In this document: piece after piece, positions 14,301 to 26,504 of the stretch | How positions within the stretch are numbered: position 1 is the stretch's first letter | How the letters are laid out: each line of letters starts with the position of its first letter | Assembly: GCA_964035545.1 (NCBI GenBank) | Contig: OZ037765.1 | Span: 26,672,504 to 26,736,503, forward strand | DNA from: Bugula neritina | Lineage: Eukaryota > Bryozoa > Gymnolaemata > Cheilostomatida > Bugulidae | Length of the DNA stretch: 64,000 bases | Direction: 5' to 3' | Made by a program: the position numbers and the translations under genes | Notes under the pieces: generated by a model | What the model was told of the DNA's origin: nothing | Seen by the model: the letters and a program-made list of their open reading frames with translations, nothing else | Databases searched by the model: none

Positions 14301-17300
14301 TTCTCTTGGGAGGACGACCACGTTTTGCTTTAGGTTTTGAAATGGATGGAGTGTGGTGGTAATTTGTCTACAATCAAACAGTAACTGTACAATTACAATA
14401 AAATAAAGTTAAAAAGTCCCATATTTGAGTGAAACAGTTTCAGTCAATCAAAAAACTATATTAAGTGTATACGCTAGATATTAGTCCTATGCTATCGAAA
14501 AGGCTGTCAAACATTTATGTGATTGACATCTTTTTGATAATGCAATAAGCAAAGTTGAGAGAGTATGGCAGAAGATAGAATGTTTGTATTTAAACATGGC
14601 ATAAATATAGATTGCCTGCTACTGATGATACCAAGATAACAAGTTTATAACACAGTCACACACAATAACATAAACTACACTGTCAAAAAATGAAAACAGA
14701 GTAAATTTGATAACAAGCTAAAATGCAGTTTCTTACCTTCCGTAGGTAAGAGTAATTGATTTAATAGTAAATGAGCACGCATGGCAAAAAGTCAACACAG
14801 AGAACAATTACAATTGTTCACATTACAAACAGCAGCCTATTGCGTTAGCAGTCAGTGGTTCCCACCCAACCTGGGGGGAATTCCCCCTAGGGGGGAATTC
14901 GGACATTTTAGGGGGAATTCAGATTTTGAAAAATTCATGCACCTTGATGAAGTTACATGCATATGTATATCTATAAACATCAATTTTATTTTATCTATTT
15001 AACCAAACCATATTCTGCAATCTCAGTTTACTCCTACATGAATGTGTTTATTAATTACTCTATCCTAACTGCTCCCTGTACTATTTCGAATGGAGGTCAG
15101 AAATTTTCAAAAACTAACAGGCCAACTTTCAGCAGCCAGGCAAGTCAATCTCTATGAACTGCATACTACATATCTAGTGAATATCTTTGCTACACTAAAT
15201 AATCTGAACCTAAAAATGCAGGAGTGCAATCATGTTATCATTGCTTTTCATAGCAGCATCAATGTTTTTAAAGTTACACTAAGGTGGTGGCCTCTCTTTC
15301 AAAAATGGTGTCTTTTCCCACACTCAATGAACTTTTGTAGAGGAAACTGTTCCGAATTTTAAGGTAAAACTGGCACATGTAAAAATCGCACACTAATGTA
15401 AAATTTTCCCAAACCCAAACCTTCAAATCCCCCCATCCTGAGCCCTTAACCCCCAACTCAAATCTTCAATCCTAATATTGGAATTGTGCCATTTTTACCA
15501 AATTTTCCATTTGTGCCTTTTTTACCTGTGCCATTTTTACTTTAAACCGTTCTTGGTTTCAACAAGCAAACTGTTCCCACACATAGCTGACAAAGCCGAG
15601 TTTTGGTGTCATCCAACACCACCTATTCGTATGAGGTAGGATTCTCATCAATTCAAAGAGAAGAGAAACTGCCTAAATCTACAGAGTGACTTGAGATGGG
15701 CCTGGTCAAAAACAGAGCCAGGCTTTAAGCAAGCTGGCACAAAAACATCAACTGAAGTCATAACATTAATAATTGAACTGATCTGTGCTTTGTAACATAA
15801 AATGACTATAATATAACTATTATGATAATTGTATTATATGCAAACATAATATAACTATTATGATAATTATATTGTATGCAAATATAATATAATAAAATAT
15901 ATTGCATTGTGTCATATACTATAATTGTTAGTCATAAAATTGTTTTTTGCATTTTGGAAGGAGGGAAATTGATAGTCAATATTTATGAAAGGGGGGAATA
16001 GTATGAAAAAGGTTGGGAACCACTGCATTACCTACTTCAAGGAAGAGGTTTTATGCTTAGTATTGTGCAGGCACTACATTTTCACTCACTCCATAATCTA
16101 TTCACTCAGTGACTGCTATTTCAATACTTATAAAACAGTTGACACGCCATCATTATTTTACAATTATGTGGAATTTTTGCAGCACATTTTGTGTAGACAA
16201 TTAATTTAAATAAAATGTGAAGTGGGAAGGGGCAACCTGTATCTATCCAACAGTAAACAGTGCGAAAAGATGAGGCTTAATACTCACTAAAGACTTTGGT
16301 GCAGTTTTCGCATCAGAAAGCTCATTAAAGGACAAACTCTTTTCCACTTGAGATAACATTTGCAAAGCTTGTTTCACTCGTTTAGGTTCTTGTGTAGATG
16401 CCTCAGGTGACACAACTCCTATTAACAATTCATAGCAACAATAAATACATCAGTTTTAAGCACAAAGGGAATAGATTTTTTTTCGATAATTCAATTGAAT
16501 ATTTTATCAACAGGATTTAAATGAGAGATTAGCATTAACGGCTTTTTCCTCTATTTTTCACCACCAAAGCATTTCTACAAAACTGTTGGCAAACCCTGCA
16601 ACATCCAGAGATGTATATAGGCTTATATTTGCCAAAGCTCTAAAACACAACTATATCAAGGCAGATGCATGTACAATAAAGTAAAATGGTGTTACAAGCT
16701 TCATGCAGTAGTTGAGCAATACAACAATAAAACACAGCGTTAGAGTATATGTAAAGAAAGCAGTAGCGATTATGTGAGTTAAGCAAACTGACAGCGTAAA
16801 CACATAATTATTATGCTGTCAGTTTGAAGGAAAAGAAGTCCCAGCATTACCAGAAAACCATTACCTGAGGAGCACAAACGTTTGCTTCTTCTCACTTGTT
16901 GTACTTTTACTATAGCCTCCTCGACTACACCTGCATACCATAACATACAAGAGCTATACTAACCACAACCAGGAAGCATATCACCAGTATACGTACCAAT
17001 TTATGACATGTACTGTTCATACATTGGGTTGGGCTACTTAAAATACCACTTTATCGCGATGGGGGGGGAGGAGGGGGATAGTTTACTAACTAGGCACTAT
17101 ATAAGCGGTCACGGCCTTGACGTCAGAATGTACACATATATTATGCAGACAGGAATCCCAGTGTGAACATGCAACATTTTTTATAGTAGGAGTAGCCGAA
17201 AAGATTATTTTAACAAAAAAGTATCTGTAATATTGTAAAACGTTACCACAGATTCAAAAACACCACATAAAAGCCACCAACATATACATCCCACACCATG

Positions 17301-18725
17301 CACATGACAAATATTAGATTGAGGTTTCGTATTAGTTTTATATTATAAAATATTAGAGCCAATTTAAAATATGGCAAGATATAGAAAAAAAGAATGTTGA
17401 AGTTCATAAACAATTAGGCATTATCCTCCCACCACTCATCGAAAAGAAAAACTTCTTACTGTTTTTCCTTACCAGGGGAGCATGACGGATTTGGATTCAT
17501 ACTTTTATGTATAAATCTAGACCTATTTGTATCAGCATCTAAAAATACAAAAAGGGTGAAAAGCTAAATACTGTAAGAGCTAAAGAAAGGCTTACCAGCA
17601 CAAATTATAAAATTACCATACATATTATATATTTTAGTCACAATTTACAAGTGAGCCCTGATGATAAATTATTTCAACACATTCTGCAGACATTGGTTAA
17701 AACCATTCTGGTAGCCTGGTCAATGTGCAGAGCAATGATGATTGAAAACCCATTCTATTACCAATGATTCTGCCAGTCCAAAACCTCTACCTCTATCTGC
17801 TGAAGCAAGATTGCTTGCTTTTTATAAATTCATAATAGCTAATTACTTAAAAACTAAGCAATTAAAATATTAGATTTCATGGTGAAAAATTAAAAATATA
17901 AATAATGGCAATTTTTATTTCCTATTAAAAATGCTATTTATGCATTCAGAAAGTGGTAGCCATTAATTTCCAGATATATTTGTGGGATTTGACGCCACTT
18001 TTTAGATTCTCTAATTTATTCAAACATAAAAAAATGGTTGTTCTAACTTATAATAATTTAGCCAATAATTCTATAGATATAAAACATATAAATACATCTG
18101 GTATACAAGTAAAAATAGTCTCAAAACTAAAAGAACTTCTGCTACTTGATAATTTCACTATTACACTACAGCTTTAAATTGTTTAATGTTCTCTTACAAT
18201 AACACCAAAAAGTACAAATAGTCACACATACAGTCTCTAAACCTCTACACTATGGTTTGTCAAATTATTTTAGAGCTATTTTTAGGTATTGATATACTTG
18301 TATATTTTTAAATTCCAACTATATATTTCTTGAACTGTGTTTCATGAAATATCTCAATTTAGTAGCCACTGCTGTATCAACCAAAATTTTATTTCAAGTT
18401 CAGCAAGGCATAAATTACTATAGTTCACCATTAGAAAGCTGCCTTTTAGATGTTCTACTACTTCTAGTTTGGCTATTTACGGCTTGCTGTTTCTTGGCCT
18501 TAGAAGCTCTACTGCCATCTACAATCAATAAGGTACCAAAATAGTTTATCTAAAGCTAGAAATTCATAATGAATACAATGGCTATAATGATACAATGGCT
18601 CGCCACATAAGAATTTCTAATTCAATCAACTTTGAATTTCAGCGCTAATCAAAAACAATATTACTTAATTAATTACCAGCATGTTTTAGGCAAAAGAAAT
18701 GGTAATATATAGCATCCCGATTTGA

Positions 18726-18794
<69 letters not shown>

Positions 18795-21700
18795 GTTAGC
18801 AATGTTAGAAAAGTTAAAAAGTTAGATACTTATCATTAACTTTCTGATAACAGCACCAACATTAATTATAGTTATATTAGAAATTGGTGGCTTCTGCACT
18901 TCCAGAATAAGCAACACTTTAAGCAGAGCTAAGCAGGTTAAAGGTAAGAGCATAATTTGAAGTCAGCGAGACAAAATTTAGACATTGATATGCCATAACC
19001 ATAAGCCAAGGAAGGGCTATGATGATTCTCACCGATTTGTATGGAAGGCAATTGGTGTGCTTTGTCTCCAGAAGAGATGCTTCTGTTCATGAGATTTGAA
19101 AGTTGTTTAGCAGAATTAAAGTTAAAAGCTTGATTAGCAGGATGTTGTTCTCTGCAACTGTTGGCAATTGAATGAGACTTTAAGCCTGGGCTTTGAGCCA
19201 TAGTGGTCTCTGAATGCTGTTCAATTGTTTTTGGGGTGTTCTTTAGGCTAGTGCCATTAAGCTGCTCATCACATTTCGAGGAACTACTTTTGCTGTGGCT
19301 TGGCAACAATTCAACATGCTGCTTTGAAATTTCAGTATTTCTACTTTTGCTATTACGCAATTTCCATTCTAAAAAGTTTTATTTCATTACACGATCATTA
19401 ATTGCATACCTAATTTAAGATAACTTAAACTAAAGGCATTGCTGATGAAAATAAAATACATATAAAAAATTCCTCTAGTTAAACCTGACTAGCCAAATAC
19501 TGGAATCAATTCTCAACTTTTAAAATAGCTGTTATCCTAAGCAATAACTGATGAAGCTAACACATTTTAGAATAGACAACATTAAAGCAGTAAAGATGTA
19601 GTATAATCACTATAACATGTAATTAGCCTTAACTTTTTGTATAATTATCGCATGATCAACTAATTTATTGGAATCCAGGTTGAAAAATGAGGAGACAAAC
19701 CTGGTAGACCTTTTAGTAGCTTCTTTGTAGGTACAATGTTTGAAGAAATTATTTCAACACCCTCAAGATTAATTATCTCTGGAGAAGTTGGCACTGGTTG
19801 TTTTGGACAATCACTTTCAGTTGTGCATGTTAGTTCATCAAAACCAAATGTCGAAGCTTTCCACAATGAATTACTTTGAGAAGTTAATTGATTTCCTTCA
19901 ATTGCTTCATACTGATTTTTATCTTTCAATTGACATTGGTTAGTACTTGTTTTACTATTTGATAAACAATGATCTTTATTAATGTTTTTTTCCAGCAAAC
20001 TTGATTGAGCATACGTGTCATATATATTTTCCTTGAGTATACCAGAAGAGAATTTTTTGCCAAAATTTTCGGGTGGAGAAGACTTAGAAGCAAAACGTGA
20101 TGCAACTTTCTTAGATGAAATATTCCAGAAATCTTTATTTAATTCTCCATCATGTTCAGAAAATAAAAAGTGATCATGAGTTTCGGCTAAAATAGCAAGA
20201 AAGCAATAATGTTCACCTAGCAAATCGTAGAAAGCACCAAAAGATAATTGCAAAACTGAAAGCTTAGTAAGTCATCAATAATTAGAAAGCTGAGATGTGA
20301 TATAAAAGAAATAAAATTACGAGAAGAATTTAAAGCACTCAAAGACTAATTTAGTTGTTTATGGCTTCACAGATAGAGTATGCCAGTAAAGATGCAATTA
20401 GAAAGACAAGAGCTACAAATATTTGAATGATAATTGTCAAATTAATCAGTTGCAAATCAATGCATAAAACCACCGCTACTTACCATCAATTGCTAACATA
20501 AAATAAACCTCTTCAAAATAGCAGAATTTCAACTAGACTACGCTAGCATGTATAAATAATCAACTGGTGAGAAAATTTCAGCTAAAAACTCACCTTTCGC
20601 TTCTTTCTTGAAAAATGTCATATCTTGGTCTTGCACAGACCTAAAACCGACAAGCATTTTATGTAATATAATACAATACATACTACAATAAAGATTAAAG
20701 GACAGATAGTAAGCAAACACCAATGCAAATCTCACCAGTTCCGAGTAGAAAGAGATGTCTTATCTGCTAAACTGTGTGAATCTGTCAACCAGTGGTTTTC
20801 TGGTTTAGATCTTTCGGTATCACAAGCAAATGTATTTGCTATAATTGAAATTCATAATCAGAGAACTATTACAAAATAGATGATCCATCACCAGAATCAT
20901 CATCGTGGTTGAGAACATTGCAATAGTCAACAGATTGAAAAATTTAATGAAGCCAACTTTAATTTGAAATTCTTGAATGAATATGAAAAATGACCATGTG
21001 GGTGAATGAAAAATAGAATATTATACTATTTATGGATTATGTTTATGGCAACAGAGTTATCTTTTCCTCGTTCATAAACATTAAATTAATATAAACTTAT
21101 GCCCTTATACTAGTATAATACTAATATATTAACAGCTAAACGCTGCTGCTTAATATTGTGAAAATTTCCCAAAAACTAGCAAGAAGTTTCATCTTATCAC
21201 GAAATTGTTTTTTAAATAGTCATACTGATTTAGCACTAGCTGAACAAATGAATTGACATTCTAGAACTTGAACCTATTCCTTGAAATTATTGACTTGAAT
21301 AAAAATTTACCAACCTCCACCATATAATAATTAGAAATATTGAATTTCTAAAAGCATAACAGACCATAAATGAATACTTAGAATTAAATGGCAATAATTT
21401 CATCTCCACTGCATAAAGCTAGTAACAGCCATAATTGAGAAATCATTTCCATTCTATGAATTAAACCCAAATATATGTAGACATTACACTCAGTTTTATT
21501 TTAGCAAACTTTATGTTTCAATTGTCTCTTTAAAAGCTACATGTTCATTTAGAGTCTCACATTTTGCAACCAATATTAATATTAAATGAGGTTAAAAGGC
21601 ATTTTTAATATTAGCATTCAGCAACATCTTAAAATTAAGTACTAGTAACAAGCACTGGTACACTAATTTCAAGTAAAACTAGTTGAGGCTTTGTTTAATT

Positions 21701-24700
21701 ACACAATTACGATTTACAACAAACACAATTATATAAGTTATCAGTATTTACTCAACCTGATGTCTTAATATACATGCTTGGTAAGAACAAATGGTGATTT
21801 TACACAAGTTTGCACATATATGATATGCCAAATTACTTTATTTGTATTTAGTAATATGACATGTAATTTTTTTTACTATGACTATGACCGTTATTGCGCA
21901 TAATATAAATATAAACATTAATTAGCTCAAGTTTTATATAAAACAAAAAATAATTACTATGTGAAACTGAATGTCTATATCATCATTATGATTATGAGTA
22001 TGATCATCATATTCATAACAATAATCTATTTATCGTATAACTATGATAATCATGATATTTATAAATTCAAATAAATATAAATATATTATAATCCTGGTGA
22101 TGGCAGGGATTACCATTATGATTACAATTATCATCATGATCAGATCATAATAATGATTTTCTATGAAATTTAATTAGTAAATCACAATTTATCATTTCAT
22201 ACCAAGTTCAACTACTAAAATCTGTAGTTATAGTTTATAATTATAGTCATATTGATATTCTATTCCCGATGCCTGAAGTATAAGCTACAAGTTTAACTTG
22301 GAAGACTAAAATTTAGATTTTCATCAAGTTCAACATCACTGCAAATCAACGCAATATTTAAACTTAAATGTTATCTGATACTATAGTTATAGACTGTCAT
22401 AATACTAATAGACATAGTTATAATTAGTCTTTTAGTTTTATTTATATTAAAAGTATAAAATTAACTATAGTACTGGTACAACTATAACTTAAAAGATACA
22501 AGTATAGCTCTGACATATTTATCATGATAAAGTTAAAAGTTATTAATATTACAATTATAAGCTATAATACTAATACTCACTATTAGTATTACTAATAGTA
22601 ATAGTAATAGTAAATACTATTACTAATTATAATACTATAGAAATAGCATTCAATTCCATGTTACTGTTAGTGAACCCATACTGATACTCATACTGATACT
22701 GATAACCATAGTGACACTCAATATCATTATCATACTCTGTGCTGACAATCATAAATTTCTGGTAATCTAAATTCTAAATCATAAATTACCAGTGTCAAAC
22801 TGAAAGCAAATCATCAACTTGCAGTTCAAGTGATCACCATCATCATCATGAAATTCAAATTGAATATACAACTCGAACTACATGTTACAGTTGTAATTAT
22901 ATTTATAATAATAAGTATTGTTATTGTATCATGCTTATACAGAAATAAACGCACTGAAGTTTCTTATTATGTGTGATAATAATAATAATAATATTGAAAT
23001 GCAATACCAATAACTATCGTAATAAATTTGGTAATGGGAATTGTTAGCTGTAGACATCGAATGATTCTACAAGCAGCTCCGAGTTAAGGATGACTGAGTA
23101 CACTAGTTTGCGGTTCTCGGGTTTTGAGTTGAGGTTTACTTATACCCCGACTCCAAACTTGAGAGCCGCGAACTACTGCACTCCGCCACCCCCAACTCCG
23201 AGCTACTTATAGCACCATTTTTGGACCATCGAGAAAAATATAACCGCACTCAAACAACATTTTCCTCCTGCAGCCTACTTTCCGGTCAACTGCACAGCAT
23301 AATTGCAGCAACGCAGGCAAAGGCCGCTACCATTGAACTATAATAATAGTTTCAGCTCAGTGGCCGCTACACTGCGCTCGTAATAAGGCAGTTCTATGGA
23401 CAATCGTTAGAGTCACCCCCCCCCCTTTGCTTATACATTATTTTACTATAACTATAACATGAGCCGTGCTGCCCTCTTCTTATTTTGGCAACGGCTGAAA
23501 TAGGGAGTTTAAATTCATGTGCACGTAAGTTAACAGCTCAACGATTATTTTACAATTTTCAGAAAATCCACAAGAAGTGAAGTATTTGCAGTGCATTTAT
23601 TTCTAACGGCTAAGAGGGTTTATTGACATCATGCACGATAACTCAACATGAACATGAAATATACTGTTAAAGAAACTCCGACACACTTCACTTACACAGC
23701 ATTAAAAATATTTATATATATATTAGTTTTCATCTACAGACTGTTTAAGGGTTGCATGCCCACACAATATACATTTTGCTTTTGCTGAAAATTTATATGC
23801 TGAAGTATTTTTACACACAAGCAATGCTAGGGTAGCTATGCGAAAGTCTAACTTTTAAACTGATGCAATGTTTTGTAGGTAAAAAGTAATTGTAACACAA
23901 ACCTGATTTACTTGGAGCTTCGAGAACAACAATATCTGAAACTATGCTTGCTTTTCCTGATGATGAGCTACTACGCCTCCAACTGCGTCTGACTGGTATG
24001 GATACCTTGGGCTTGTTGATTATATCCCGTGGAATATGTTGTACGTATTCTAAAGGAACAACTTTTTGTTTACAGACAGCAGAATTCTCAACTGCACATT
24101 CAAGCATGATCCTAGGTTGAGTGCTTCTTCTAGCATTAGCCAGAACTACCGACTGTTGACCAAGAATATCCAGTTTGTTGGGTTGAGTATTGAATTCTTG
24201 AATATTAACATAAAAATGAGTATGACAGGGTTTTTCATCTAGATCTTCACAAATGTTCACATATTCTACATTGCATGTTTCAATGTTGGGTTCTAAACCA
24301 ACATCTAGATACGATGACAAAGTTTTGAGGGCTTTGGTCATCAGGGTGGGTTTGATCAGAGGCTGATCAGATGATACGGAGCATGGTTGTATGAAATGTT
24401 TTTGACAATTAATATGACTAATTAAATGTTTCTCTTCCTTACATTGTTGGAAGTTTAGTAGGTTTATGGTCTTGTTCGAATGAGCAAAAGGAGAGGCTAG
24501 ATAGATGTTTTCAGCTGATGTTAGTGGCTTTAGTAAAAACTTTTCTTTTACAGGGCCATAGAATTTGAAACTGTGAAGTAATTTTGGTTGCAATTCTTTG
24601 TGACCAGAAGTCTTAGAAGTTACATCAGCAAAGTTAACTGCCATAACATCATAAAACAGTGGACGCTTGATGCCATGAGTTTCAGCTTTGTGTTTTAAAA

Positions 24701-24920
24701 ATTCATCTTGCATGGATGCCGTGTAATCACAAAGAGAACATCTGAACATGTGATCTTTGATATGCAATACCATCATATCTAGTGCCGAAGTTGCAAAATG
24801 ACAAATATTACATCTGTAGGAATAAACATGCTGTTCATTAGTTGAGTGTTCATCAACATCTTGAGGTATGACCATGCGGAGAAAATAAGCTTGCTTGTCA
24901 GCCGTTTCCCCTTTTGCCAT
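7240..24920 (-). CDS. Large C2H2 zinc-finger / AT-hook nuclear protein, family not recognised
   Basis: Fifteen exons on the minus strand: 24920-23903, 20838-20736, 20640-20594, 20186-19701, 19368-19033, 18518-18429, 17538-17473, 16930-16865, 16418-16288, 14367-13272, 13126-13073, 12966-12892, 12365-12279, 11510-11451 and 7895-7240. All join in frame to about 1456 residues. Two C2H2 fingers are at the N-terminus (C37/C40/H53/H57 and C61/C64/H77/H82) and two near the C-terminus (about 1352-1373 and 1399-1420). An AT-hook with core GRP and flanking basic residues is near 794-803, and basic nuclear-localisation-like runs (KKRKGDE, GEPKRKKSK) precede the last fingers. The middle is Ser/Thr/Gln-rich and probably disordered. 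The C-x2-C-x12-H spacing with an aromatic after the second Cys recalls REST-type fingers, but there is no finger array, so I do not name it. A DNA-binding nuclear role is inferred. Exon 18518-18429 has a weak donor and is the least certain. Confidence 0.75.
8190..8435 (-). mobile_element. tRNA-derived SINE with 16-bp target site duplication
   Basis: Read on the minus strand from 8419 to 8206, the element begins GGGAGCAGCCGTGGTCTAGG (A-box-like TGGTCTAGGGGTTAG) and has a B box GGTTCGAGCCC. The stretch between resembles a tRNA-Thr anticodon arm (CTAGTAAAC). A non-tRNA body follows. The bases GATTTATTGTTATAAT (8190-8205) and GATTTATCGTTATAAT (8420-8435) flank it, a 15/16 target duplication expected from LINE-driven insertion. 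It lies in the last intron of the zinc-finger gene. Confidence 0.9.
9719..9830 (-). mobile_element. Partial, older copy of the tRNA-derived SINE
   Basis: The plus strand shares the blocks TCCTTCCTAACATCACCAAT, GGCCT and CTAGACCACTGCT with the copy at 8206-8419. The B box is degraded and the 3' body is missing. Confidence 0.7.
10359..10514. repeat. Minisatellite, unit about 17 bp
   Basis: Tandem imperfect copies of GAGTTACTAACTAGTGT lie in an intron of the zinc-finger gene, interrupted once by GGGGCACCT. Confidence 0.85.
11240..11328. repeat. (GT)n microsatellite
   Basis: About 44 uninterrupted GT dinucleotides sit roughly 120 bases past the 5'-most side of exon 11510-11451, on its intronic 3' side. 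Confidence 0.98.
12020..12190 (+). mobile_element. MITE family 1, copy A
   Basis: Terminal inverted repeats GCAGTAGAGGAGAAATTGAG (12028-12047) and its near-complement CTCAATTTCTCCATTACTGC (12160-12179) bound about 130 bases containing CATAACTTCTTTTGCTACAT. The outer edge reads CATTTAGGA on the left. Flanking TTAAAGAG and TTGGAAGAG may be a decayed target duplication. Other copies are near 29450, 45740 and 59362. Confidence 0.85.
14853..16025 (+). mobile_element. hAT transposon relic with decayed transposase C-terminus
   Basis: The left end CAGTGGTTCCCAcccAACC and the right end GGTTGGGAACCACTG are inverted copies of the CAGTGGTTCCCAACC terminus typical of one large hAT group. Inside, at 15630-15760 on the plus strand, two frames joined by a shift resemble the conserved hAT dimerisation tail: YEVGFSSIQ, then KRNCLNLQSDLRWAWSKTEP. 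Stops and shifts show it is dead. Flanks GCGTTAGC and GCATTACC may be a worn 8-bp target duplication. It lies in a zinc-finger-gene intron between exons 16418-16288 and 14367-13272, on the strand opposite to the host gene. Confidence 0.8.
15630..15760 (+). pseudogene. hAT transposase C-terminal fragment, frameshifted
   Basis: The aromatic-Glu-x-GFSS motif and the RN-x-LNL-x-x-DLR motif of hAT transposases are both readable, but in different frames. No intact upstream catalytic region is visible within the 1.17 kb element. Confidence 0.65.
18727..18792. repeat. (TG)n(AG)n composite microsatellite
   Basis: A TG tract passes directly through GGG into an AG tract, within an intron of the zinc-finger gene. 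Confidence 0.97.
21880..23030. repeat. Low-complexity AT-rich tract rich in TAATA/ATCAT triplets
   Basis: Part of the 3 kb first intron of the zinc-finger gene. It shows irregular short-period repeats (ATTATGATTATGAGTATGAT, ACTAATAGTAATAGTAATAG, runs of AATAAT) and no coding frame. Confidence 0.7.
23069..23212. mobile_element. Palindromic MITE family 2, copy A
   Basis: Arms of about 60-68 bases face each other. The left begins AAGCAGCTCCGAGTTAAGG and includes CTAGTTTGCGGTTCTCGGG. The right includes GAGAGCCGCGAACTACTGCA and ends CCCCCAACTCCGAGCTACTT. The same palindrome recurs at 33462-33610. Confidence 0.85.
23667..23700. mobile_element. Half copy of the TTAA-flanked hairpin element
   Basis: TTAAAGAAACTCCGACACAC followed by TTCACTTACAC matches one arm of the hairpin at 61507-61599 (TTAAAGAATCCCTGACACAC...). 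Only a trace of the opposite arm (AGAAGTGAAGT) is visible upstream near 23571. Confidence 0.5.
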
Positions 24921-26504
24921 TTTATACCATCAAATACAGTTTCATCAAAATTTTTCTAAAAGCATATCATAAAAACAAGTTAAAAAATATCTGTATGCAA
25001 TATAAGAAGCCATTTTCTAAAAAAGATAATGTAATAAATGTTGCAGTAGATTACTATAACAAGGCCTGAAGCCGAATATAATTTCACATATAATCTCTAC
25101 CAGGTTCCATAAACATCATGAGGGTGGTTCTACTTTTATTTTACTATGTCGAACCATAACATAATTCTTAACTAAGCATATCTAGTAAAAAATATTTCTC
25201 AAATTGTTTATTGCACACATTTGGAAATGCATTTTACAATTGAATTTTTATCAAAAATAAATCCCATTTACCAAAATTTTAATACTGGTAGGTATCACAT
25301 ATCAGCAAACACTACAGTGCAAAGATTTTAATCCATTGTAAACATAAGATGATTGCACTTTTAGTAGCAGATACACATCAACAGTATGTCAACAATGAAC
25401 AAGCAACCTTTCTGTGTAAACTGTATATGAAAAAAACTATCGTTTGTTGACAGTACATAGACAATCATCCGCTAATGGCTTTAGTATACAGGAAATTAAA
25501 TCATATACTTTAAGACTTCAATTGAATTACATAGATGCCTAAAAATCCACTTTAATTGTTGCTATTTTTATGACCGTTTGAAATAACCGTTACAATTATT
25601 CTTACAATTTTTACACTAACTTAATTTGAGGAAGAAAACTTTCAAATACAACTTGTTCAGCTTTGTTCTCCTGTGACTTAGATTGCAGACCCTAAAACTA
25701 TGAGGCATTCAATTCTGGTTCAGTGAAAATAAATTATTCTCAAGGTTTTCAAATATACTAAATTTTTCTAGGTCAGGCTGACAGAAGACTTTTAAATTTA
25801 ATTATATGAACATCACCATTTAACACTCATGACACATTAGCAATTAACTAGGAATAGATCCATTATCATTATTATTATAATTAGATTACTGCATCATAAA
25901 ATCCTTACAACTAGTATTATTACATAAAATAATTTAAATTAAAAAGCTCAATTGTTAATAATGGCGTAAAGCTATATTTGTAATCATAATTATAATCACA
26001 ATGTGACAATAACTTGAATAACAAGTTTGACCAGTCCGCAATTGAGTAAATTGACAATTTATATTCTAATTCTCATACTATTAACATAATAAAATTCAAT
26101 ATTCACATTGTAAATGCAAAAATGCAAAAATGCAAAACTAAAAGTAAATATTTTAGTTCTTATTAATTCAAGAGCTAGAAGTGAAAATAAAATAAAAATT
26201 AATAACATAAGTCATCAATTAAACAGTTAAATGGCAAATCTAACTCTAGAGTCTAGACTCTAAATATGATTAAAAACTTCTATTAGCAAATTTATTATTC
26301 AAGTTATCGAAAAATAGCTGATCCTTCAGCCTATGAGTATGCCATGACCATCTGATTTCATCATAGAATAGCCATAATGATAATGGTAAGCTCTAGAGTC
26401 TAGACTCTAGCATCTATGCCTATGCCTATGGCCATGGCCAGCTGGTACAACTACACTGTTATTATTAATATTAGCTTTACCGTCTGCCAAGGTATATTAA
26501 TATT
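24921..26504. other. Intergenic, 5' flank of the zinc-finger gene
   Basis: AT-rich sequence with the likely promoter of the minus-strand zinc-finger gene. It includes two copies of the perfect palindrome CTAGAGTCTAGACTCTAG or its 16-bp core (26247-26262 and 26393-26410). No coding frame has splice signals. Confidence 0.5.
26247..26410. repeat. Two short perfect palindromes TAGAGTCTAGACTCTA
   Basis: The 16-bp palindrome at 26247-26262 recurs as an 18-bp palindrome at 26393-26410. A one-mismatch version lies at 29700-29717, beyond the other side of the large inverted-repeat element. Confidence 0.85.

Noticed and set aside
7240-24920. REST orthologue
   Set aside because: The finger style is similar, but REST has eight tandem fingers near its N-terminus; only two are present here.
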